A stretch of DNA of 47,795 nucleotides. It comes from Microcaldota archaeon (lineage in GTDB: Archaea; Micrarchaeota; Micrarchaeia; Anstonellales; Bilamarchaeaceae). A program made the translations under genes and the position numbers. This document shows, piece by piece, positions 42,762 to 47,795 of the stretch. The notes below the pieces were generated by a model that was not told the origin of the DNA, searched no databases, and saw nothing but the letters and a program-made list of their open reading frames with translations. How positions within the stretch are numbered: position 1 is the stretch's first letter; each line of letters begins with the position of its first letter. Location: NCBI GenBank assembly GCA_018304385.1, contig JAGVWJ010000009.1, positions 1 to 47,795 on the forward strand. The letters run 5' to 3'.

Positions 42762-43457
42762 TTGACTTCTAAAAATACTCCACGTTCTTTTTCTGCCCCG
42801 TTATACATACTCGCATTCATTATCACCATTGTTATATTTGGAATAGGCGTATACGTTGGTACACTCTTTGATAAGAGTAATCTATCAAGGATATCATCTG
42901 ATGTTGAAAGTACACTACAGCGACTTGAAAGCGCGCAAATCCTGCTGTTTTTGGACGATTCTGCATCTTTTTGTCCAGTATACAAAACCGAACTTGAGAA
43001 ATTGGAAAGAGATACAGAACTCATTGGCCATAGACTAAATCTACTTAGTGATAAAGGCGCAACTGATATTGAATTAAAAAAACAATATTTTGTTTTAGAG
43101 GCTCAAGGTTATCTGCTTTCGAAAAAGGTTAATGAGAGATGTAATGTAAATGATACACTAGTACTGTATTTCTATTCAAATAAAAACTGTGAAAAATGCG
43201 CTGCCCAAGGAGAAGACTTATTAAGATCAAGAGATCAACTTAGTAACAGCATAGATAAACGTATAAAATTCTATTCATTTGATGGTGATTTAGGCAGTGC
43301 AGTAGCAGATGCGCTTAAGCAAAAACATTATGTTTATGAATATCCAACGATTGTTGTGAATGATAAGGTTTATCGTGATTATCAGGATGTAGATACATTA
43401 GTTAAGATCTTTAGCGGGCAGTCGGCAATCAGCAGTGGGCCGAGGACTGATGGCTGA
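42762..43457 (+). CDS. Membrane-anchored thioredoxin-like protein
   Basis: 231 residues from TTG 42762, which follows GGTGA made by the end of the upstream gene. A membrane helix at about 13-34 is followed by a helical linker and a thioredoxin-like domain with strand VLYFYSN, the active-site pair NCEKC (Cys143, Cys146), and YEYPTIVVND carrying the cis-proline motif. Extra cysteines at 71 and 127 may form a second disulfide. It should act in disulfide exchange outside the membrane. The last codons, from SGQSAISSGPRTDG to the stop, are encoded by the heptad array at 43416-43471, so the natural C-terminus may have been replaced or extended by repeat growth. The longer open frame back to 42657 overlaps the glycosyltransferase and is rejected. 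Confidence 0.8.
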   Translation: MTSKNTPRSFSAPLYILAFIITIVIFGIGVYVGTLFDKSNLSRISSDVESTLQRLESAQILLFLDDSASFCPVYKTELEKLERDTELIGHRLNLLSDKGATDIELKKQYFVLEAQGYLLSKKVNERCNVNDTLVLYFYSNKNCEKCAAQGEDLLRSRDQLSNSIDKRIKFYSFDGDLGSAVADALKQKHYVYEYPTIVVNDKVYRDYQDVDTLVKIFSGQSAISSGPRTDG

Positions 43458-43471
43458 AAGCTGAAGGCAGT
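43416..43471 (+). repeat. 7-bp-period repeat array (GGCTGA type), 8 units
   Basis: Eight perfect-register heptamers: GGGCAGT, CGGCAAT, CAGCAGT, GGGCCGA, GGACTGA, TGGCTGA, AAGCTGA, AGGCAGT. The first six supply the C-terminal codons and the stop (TGA) of the thioredoxin-like gene. The rest fill the gap to within three bases of the next ATG, leaving no ribosome-binding site. Confidence 0.8.
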
Positions 43472-43474
43472 AAC

Positions 43475-44251
43475 ATGAAACGCTTTCCAATTATTTTTAT
43501 TTTAATTCTCGCTCTTTTTTTCTTATTTTATAAAAATCCTTGCGCAAAGCCGTATATTACCTTTAATTTTGACGATGCGTATAGTGATCAGTTTACAAAT
43601 GCCTTTCCAATATTTCAAAAACATAATATAGCTGGTGTTGTTTTTGTTCCAACAGAGCTAGTCGGTAGCGAGTTTGAAAATCATAGTTTGATGAATTGGC
43701 AACAACTTGCACAGCTAAAAAATGCTGGTTGGGATATTGAAAGCCATGGCGTCTCTCATAGTAGTTTTACTGATATGAAAATAAGCGAGGTTATCAATGA
43801 ATTAACTGAATCAAAAAGAATGCTTAAAGAACATGGTTTTGATACCAAAATAATCGCAATTCCATATGGGAATTATAGTGATGATACTAAAAAAATTGTT
43901 AGCGAATATTATACTGCCGCTCGCGCAAGTGAATGGGGCCATAATTCTCTCAAATGTATGGATGGGGGTTGCGCTAGGGGTTCGCCCCTGGCATTTGACA
44001 GATATGATCTAAAATCTGTTTGGATGTTTAATGATACATCTATAGAAACTATGAAATCTTGGATAGATGAAACCGCAAAAAATAATTATTGGACAATTAT
44101 ACAAGTGCATTTGGTTCGCGAGGATTTGAGTTGGAAATATACTATTTCACCAGATAATCTAGATGAGCTCGTTGCTTATATAAAATCTAAAAATGTAGAA
44201 GTAAAAACAATATCTGATGTTTTAGATATGCATTGTGATGATCATGAGTGA
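43475..44251 (+). CDS. Polysaccharide deacetylase (CE4 / NodB-type)
   Basis: 258 residues. A signal/anchor helix (about 4-19) precedes the NodB domain: TFNFDDAYSD (Asp33 base, Asp34 metal), ESHGVSHSSF (His91 and His95 metal ligands), IIAIPYGNYSDD as the substrate-groove motif, and TIIQVHLV (His212) as the catalytic His motif. It should remove acetyl groups from a surface glycan outside the membrane. Residues about 163-172 (DGGCARGSPL) are encoded by a GC-rich hairpin element and look like an insertion in a loop. The start ATG directly follows the heptad array. It overlaps the acyltransferase gene by eight bases. Confidence 0.9.
   Translation: MKRFPIIFILILALFFLFYKNPCAKPYITFNFDDAYSDQFTNAFPIFQKHNIAGVVFVPTELVGSEFENHSLMNWQQLAQLKNAGWDIESHGVSHSSFTDMKISEVINELTESKRMLKEHGFDTKIIAIPYGNYSDDTKKIVSEYYTAARASEWGHNSLKCMDGGCARGSPLAFDRYDLKSVWMFNDTSIETMKSWIDETAKNNYWTIIQVHLVREDLSWKYTISPDNLDELVAYIKSKNVEVKTISDVLDMHCDDHE
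43964..43992 (+). repeat. GC-rich palindromic element, copy 2
   Basis: It begins GGGGGTTGCGCTAGGGG, then TTCG, then CCCCTGGC. AGGGG and CCCCT form a stem closed by a TTCG tetraloop. The first 17 bases are identical to the minus strand of the element at 25457-25489. It is in frame inside the deacetylase gene. Confidence 0.7.
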
Positions 44252-45239
44252 GGCATTAAAACGAATTGAAGCTGTAGATGTTTTTCGCGGGATAATAGTA
44301 ATCAAATTCCTATTTTCAAATGCGCTTGGGTCATTTACACGCGAAAGTGAGATTCCATTTGCATTAAAGCATAATCAAGGCAATGCATTACTGCTTAGTG
44401 ATTTTACTGCTGCGCTTTTCGCATTCTTAATTGGAATTGGATTAGCAATTTCTTATTCTCGCAGAATAGCTAAGGGGCAAAAACTATCTGAAATATTTAT
44501 TGCTTATGCCAAAAGGTTTGGAATGCTACTAGTTGTTGGTTTAATTCTTGATAGCGTAAGTTACTCAAAACTCACGACCCAAAACCCAGAACTAATTGTG
44601 GCTTGGGGCGTTTTGCAAACACTTGCTGTTGCGGGCGCGATAGCAGCATTGACGATTTTATTTAGCAATGCAATACGAATTGCTATTGCATTGGTTATTT
44701 TGCTCGTTTACGGTTATCTACTACTAAATAACGCCTCGTTCTTTGATCTAATTAATAAAAGTTTGCATGGCGGACCAGTAGGCGCAATATCATTTGGTGC
44801 GATTTCAATATTTGGATTAATTGCTGGTTCGATAGTTCTGCAAAAAAGCGAGTGGCAAAAATTACAAAAACTATCTTTAATTGCAATTGCGCTTTTCGCA
44901 TTAGCAATGTTTGTAAGTACAATAATTCCATTTAACAAATTGTTAGTAACCCCAAGCTACTCATTAATTACAAGCGCTGTTGGCTTTGCATTAATGGCGA
45001 TTATTTATTACATGGTAGAGATCAAAAAAGTAAATAGCTCTATAATTAAAAAATTTGGCGCAAATGCATTATTCGCATGGATAATCCAATATCCATTAAT
45101 TTACTACCCATTAGGAAAGCTGTATAAGTTTCAATTTGCAAGTTTTCTAGAAGGCATGGCGCTTTCGCTAGCATTTGTAATTGTTGTTTATGTGCTGATA
45201 ATCTTTGCTGAGAAAAAAGGAATACGATTAGCGTTATAA
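44244..45239 (+). CDS. Membrane acyltransferase, DUF1624/heparan N-acetyltransferase-like
   Basis: 331 residues with about ten membrane helices. The N-terminus RIEAVDVFRGIIVI is the marker of the DUF1624/YeiB/HGSNAT group of membrane acyltransferases. The conserved polar residue in the second helix region (FALKHNQGNALLLSDFTAALFAFLIGIGLAISY) also fits. In this context it may acylate or help export the polysaccharide made by the GT2 enzyme, paralleling IcaC. ATG 44244 is used (GTGATGATC upstream); ATG 44238 and GTG 44235 are also in frame. Residues encoded by 44561-44595 (YSKLTTQNPEL, between two membrane helices) come from a heptad array. Confidence 0.82.
   Translation: MSEALKRIEAVDVFRGIIVIKFLFSNALGSFTRESEIPFALKHNQGNALLLSDFTAALFAFLIGIGLAISYSRRIAKGQKLSEIFIAYAKRFGMLLVVGLILDSVSYSKLTTQNPELIVAWGVLQTLAVAGAIAALTILFSNAIRIAIALVILLVYGYLLLNNASFFDLINKSLHGGPVGAISFGAISIFGLIAGSIVLQKSEWQKLQKLSLIAIALFALAMFVSTIIPFNKLLVTPSYSLITSAVGFALMAIIYYMVEIKKVNSSIIKKFGANALFAWIIQYPLIYYPLGKLYKFQFASFLEGMALSLAFVIVVYVLIIFAEKKGIRLAL
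44561..44595 (+). repeat. 7-bp-period repeat inside the acyltransferase gene, 5 units
   Basis: Heptamers TTACTCA, AAACTCA, CGACCCA, AAACCCA, GAACTAA are in register and of the same ACTCA/ACCCA type as the array at 12374-12408. It encodes a loop between membrane helices, where insertion is tolerated. Confidence 0.6.
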
Positions 45240-45262
45240 ATCTTATTCTCTATTACTAAATT

Positions 45263-45823
45263 ATGGCATTAGAATCTGTTTTTCTGGCAGTTGGTGTATT
45301 GCTATTCTTAATTTTATTATATCTTGCGATCACATACAATAATCTAATATCAATGAGAACACGCATAGAAACAGCATGGGCGCAAATAGATGTATTTCTC
45401 AAGCGTCGTTATGATCTTATTCCTAATCTAGTAGAGGCAGTTAAGGGTTATGCTAAGCATGAAAAGGAAACATTAGAGAATGTAATGAAAGCACGAGCTG
45501 GTTTGATTGAAGGAAGCGTTGCTGAACGGGGCGGTGCTGATTCAACAGTAACTCAAAGCGTAAAATCATTATTCGCAGTTGCTGAGGCTTATCCAAATTT
45601 AAAAGCAAATGAAAACTTCCTTAAGCTTCAGGAAGAACTGGTTGCTACAGAGAATAGCATTGCATTTGTTCGCATTGGATATAATGATGATGCTTTGCAT
45701 TATAATATTGCGTTGCAGGCATTTCCTTCTAGCATAATTGGCAATATGTTTGGATTTAAGCCAAAGGAATTTTTCCAAGCAAAAGAACATGAACGTGCAG
45801 CTGTAAAAGTGGATTTGAAATGA
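45263..45823 (+). CDS. lemA: LemA family protein (copy 1)
   Basis: 186 residues. The N-terminal membrane helix (about 5-25) is followed by the LemA helical bundle with YNNLISMRTRIETAWAQIDVFLKRRYDLIPNLVEAVKGYAKHEKETLENV, the family hallmark, then AYPNLKANENFLKLQEELVATEN and FPSSIIGNMFGF. In most LemA proteins, including the second copy here, the stretch before the FPS motif reads like VRSQYNNTVEPYNRTIQ; here it is VRIGYNDDALHYNIALQ, a divergent version. LemA is often encoded beside HtpX-type proteases. A TATA-like GTTATAAATC about 30 bases before the ATG suggests a leaderless transcript. Confidence 0.93.
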   Translation: MALESVFLAVGVLLFLILLYLAITYNNLISMRTRIETAWAQIDVFLKRRYDLIPNLVEAVKGYAKHEKETLENVMKARAGLIEGSVAERGGADSTVTQSVKSLFAVAEAYPNLKANENFLKLQEELVATENSIAFVRIGYNDDALHYNIALQAFPSSIIGNMFGFKPKEFFQAKEHERAAVKVDLK

Positions 45824-47080
45824 TGGATTTAAATATTTCTGAGTAGTAGTATATTAAGTATATTACAAAAATAGTAAAAGGAGTAAATATGGTCGGACCT
45901 GGAATTGCATTTAGAACAGAAGCAGAGACACTTTTTGATAAAGGCCGCAAGCTTGCAACTAACATAAGAGGATCTGACTTGGGGGAGTTAAGAAGAAATA
46001 TTGCATTGTATGTGGAAATACCTGGAAGAGCTACTTATGGTACTGATTTAAAAATGGGTCCAAAACAAACAGTAGCAAAGTATAATAGAGAGTTTATTCT
46101 AGCAAAACAGGAAAATTTAAGACAATTTGTAGCTGGATATCTAACTGGTTGTGAAAGATCTGGAAGAACAACAGAAGGAATAACACGGTTGTTTAATGCG
46201 TACACAGAAGTTTTGCGATCATTTTTGGGGCATGTAAAGGATGAATTAAACAGGATAGGCTTAGACAAACAATGGCCAGATTCTGTCCCGGCACTTAAAG
46301 CTAAGTTAGATCTTATAATAAAGGAAGCTATGGATAAGATATCAAAAGAAAACCCAGGAGCTACTGGTAGAAATCTTGAGCTTTTAGCAGCAAACGCATT
46401 GGAGAATGACGAACGATTAAGATCTAGATATTCTAGCGCCAAGCGAAGATTAGTGGCTGTTCAAGAAGCTGTTAAAAATCTTGAAGCACAGGAAAGAAAT
46501 TTAATACGAGTTATAGATAAGCTACCAGAAATTGAAAGGGCAACTAAAGTAGGTGGAGAAACATTAGCAAAATCGCTTTCGAGATTATTTAAGGCGCCAG
46601 GGAGATTAGAGGTATTGCCTACTAGACTTAAGATAGCTGGGGCTGCCGCAGTTGTAGCTATATCAGGAATATTAGGTTTTATTTACGGACTTGCAACAGA
46701 AAACAACGAACCAAAAACGATACGACCAGTAAAAATCAAATGATAATACAATTTCAATAGATTTTTAAGTGCTAACATATTATAAATTTTTAATGAAAAA
46801 CAGGTTTTGGTTGCTTTTTCCTAAAAGGCGAGGGTGAAAAAATGGTATTGGAGATTATATTGATTGTTTTAGTAGTTATAGTAATACTGGCTGGTTTGTG
46901 GATTGTTGGAACATATAATGGCCTTATTACCTTGCGAACGCGCATTGATAATGGGTGGGCGCAGATTGAAGTTTTTCTTAAGAGAAGATATGATCTTATT
47001 CCTAATCTAGTAGAGACAGTTAAAGGTTACGCTAAGCATGAGAAGGAAACATTAGAGAATGTAATGAAAGCACGAGCTGG
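45410..47080 (+). repeat. Near-identical 92-bp segments in the two lemA genes
   Basis: 45410-45501 and 46989-47080 differ at about 4 of 92 bases by eye, while flanking regions of the genes are much more diverged. This indicates recent duplication with selection on the core or gene conversion between the copies. Confidence 0.8.
45889..46743 (+). CDS. Tail-anchored helical protein between the two lemA genes
   Basis: 284 residues with no recognised family. It has a long helical body (EREILAK-type charged helices; RYSSAKRRLVAVQEAVKNLEAQERNLIRVI is a likely coiled coil at about 182-215). A single hydrophobic segment near the C-terminus (IAGAAAVVAISGILGFIYGLA, about 249-269) is followed by a short polar/basic tail, so it is probably tail-anchored with the body in the cytosol. 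AAAGGAG five bases before the ATG is a good ribosome site. Its location between two LemA genes and before htpX suggests involvement in the same membrane quality-control or envelope function; that is inference. Confidence 0.8.
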   Translation: MVGPGIAFRTEAETLFDKGRKLATNIRGSDLGELRRNIALYVEIPGRATYGTDLKMGPKQTVAKYNREFILAKQENLRQFVAGYLTGCERSGRTTEGITRLFNAYTEVLRSFLGHVKDELNRIGLDKQWPDSVPALKAKLDLIIKEAMDKISKENPGATGRNLELLAANALENDERLRSRYSSAKRRLVAVQEAVKNLEAQERNLIRVIDKLPEIERATKVGGETLAKSLSRLFKAPGRLEVLPTRLKIAGAAAVVAISGILGFIYGLATENNEPKTIRPVKIK

Positions 47081-47399
47081 CTTGATGACCGGCAGCACAG
47101 AAGACAGAATGCAGGCAAACAACATGCTTTCTCAAACTCTTAAAAGCCTGTTTGCAGTTACAGAAGCTTATCCAAATTTAAAGGCAAATGAAAACTTCTT
47201 GGAGCTTCAACGCGAGTTATCAAGCACTGAAAACGGCATTGCAAGCGTTCGATCACAATATAACAACACCGTAGAGCCATATAATCGTACGATTCAGCAA
47301 TTTCCATCTAACATCATTGCAGGCATGTTTGGATTTTTAGCAAGACCGTGGTTTGAAGCACCAGCTGCAGAGCGAGAAGCACCAAAGGTGAAATTTTAA
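46842..47399 (+). CDS. lemA: LemA family protein (copy 2)
   Basis: 185 residues with the canonical layout: a membrane helix at about 4-24, YNGLITLRTRIDNGWAQIEVFLKRRYDLIPNLVETVKGYAKHEKETLENV, AYPNLKANENFLELQRELSSTENGIASVRSQYNNTVEPYNRTIQQFPSNIIAGMFGF, and a short tail. It is more typical of the family than copy 1. GAGGGTGA five bases before the ATG is a strong ribosome site, and ATTATAAATTT near 46777-46790 is the likely TATA box. htpX follows after a heptad repeat array. Confidence 0.95.
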   Translation: MVLEIILIVLVVIVILAGLWIVGTYNGLITLRTRIDNGWAQIEVFLKRRYDLIPNLVETVKGYAKHEKETLENVMKARAGLMTGSTEDRMQANNMLSQTLKSLFAVTEAYPNLKANENFLELQRELSSTENGIASVRSQYNNTVEPYNRTIQQFPSNIIAGMFGFLARPWFEAPAAEREAPKVKF

Positions 47400-47400
47400 T

Positions 47401-47478
47401 ATTAGCAGGTGGCTTGTGGCAATTGGCTAGTAGCTAACAGCCAAAAAGGCTAATGACCAAAAGCTAATGGCTGATAAC
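47401..47478 (+). repeat. 7-bp-period repeat array (GGCTA type), about 10 units
   Basis: GGC/AGC/GAC cores recur at spacings 7,7,7,7,7,9,7,7,7. Unit examples are GGTGGCT, TGTGGCA, ATTGGCT, AGTAGCT. The array begins immediately after the lemA stop and runs to the htpX start. One unit contains an ATG (47467) in frame with htpX. Confidence 0.8.
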
Positions 47479-47795
47479 ATGTCTGATACTGCTTCATTTG
47501 AAAAGATAAGTTTCTTTGATGAGATAGCAGCAAACAAAGGCCAGTCACTTGTTCTTCTTTTTTGCATGTTTGCATTATATTTAGCTCTAATATGGATTAT
47601 ATCTGAAACATTTGGCATTGGAATATTTGCTGTAATTATAGGCCTTATTGTACTTGTCTTTTATGCGATTATTGGATATTTCATGGGCAGCAGCATTATC
47701 CTTAAGATGAGTGGTGCAAAACGCGTTGCACGTGAGGAATATCCATATTTATATTTAACAGTTGAGGGATTATGCGCTGCAAATGCGATTAAACC
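47479..47795 (+). CDS. htpX: HtpX-like M48 metalloprotease (5' part, runs off the window)
   Basis: 105 residues are visible. The N-terminus has two membrane helices (about 23-42 and 47-68), then GYFMGSSIILKMSGAKRVAREEYPYLYLTVEGLCAANAIKP, matching the HtpX segment before the catalytic HExxH, which lies beyond the edge. HtpX is a membrane zinc protease of envelope protein quality control, commonly encoded next to LemA. ATG 47479 is used; ATG 47467 is in frame but lies in the repeat array. No ribosome site is present because the array abuts the start. Confidence 0.92.
   Translation, partial: MSDTASFEKISFFDEIAANKGQSLVLLFCMFALYLALIWIISETFGIGIFAVIIGLIVLVFYAIIGYFMGSSIILKMSGAKRVAREEYPYLYLTVEGLCAANAIK

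Noticed and set aside
47401..47478. Heptad arrays as CRISPR or tRNA-like structure
   Set aside because: Units are 7 bases and degenerate with no spacers, and there are no adjacent cas genes and no cloverleaf.

Overview
The window is AT-rich and gene-dense and looks archaeal, most likely a DPANN-type genome (Diapherotrites/Micrarchaeota-like; the exact lineage cannot be fixed from the sequence). Evidence: a stand-alone GMP synthase ATP-pyrophosphatase subunit, the archaeal tRNA methylase Trm56, endonuclease Q, an archaeal A24 prepilin peptidase, TATA boxes 25-30 bases before leaderless starts, and GGTGA-type ribosome sites, several of them serving TTG starts. No tRNA, rRNA, CRISPR array or transposase gene is visible.

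Layout. 1-9416: a divergent locus of long alpha-helical proteins: a truncated minus-strand gene, then a plus-strand operon of a coiled-coil/solenoid protein, a 1555-residue solenoid with a C-terminal membrane hairpin, and a membrane-anchored protein ending in a TonB/AgmX-like domain. Three of the four share a short TPR-like helical module. 9438-18696: mostly recognisable genes: HAD phosphatase, ten-repeat Cys-rich lipoprotein, methyltransferase, endonuclease IV-like TIM barrel, TPR protein, GMP synthase subunit B, Yip1-like membrane protein, endonuclease Q and an AAA/DUF4143 ATPase. 18737-25213: a 1259-residue helical protein, a PGBD-like protein behind an elaborate palindrome-rich spacer, and an AbiEi/AbiEii type IV toxin-antitoxin pair with a perfect 23-bp operator. 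25376-40660: four very large or unusual proteins, three with glycine/aromatic alternating-strand stretches resembling beta-barrel strands; the first is broken by a frameshift in a run of six A. A SecB-like protein, a nucleotidyltransferase with a 53-residue partner, and Trm56 lie between them. 40691-45239: prepilin peptidase, then GT2 synthase, membrane thioredoxin, polysaccharide deacetylase and membrane acyltransferase, resembling an ica/pga exopolysaccharide operon. 45263-end: two near-duplicate LemA genes flanking a tail-anchored protein, then the start of htpX.

The most unexpected structure is at DNA level. Degenerate arrays with a strict 7-base period occur at seven places. Some fill the gap up to a start codon, one encodes the C-terminus and stop codon of a gene, and others lie inside conserved genes. 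A separate GC-rich hairpin element of about 30 bases occurs twice, in opposite orientation, inside two unrelated reading frames. These may be two undescribed small repeat families shaping genes in this genome. The divergent scaffold locus and the giant barrel-like proteins are the best candidates for an undescribed protein system.
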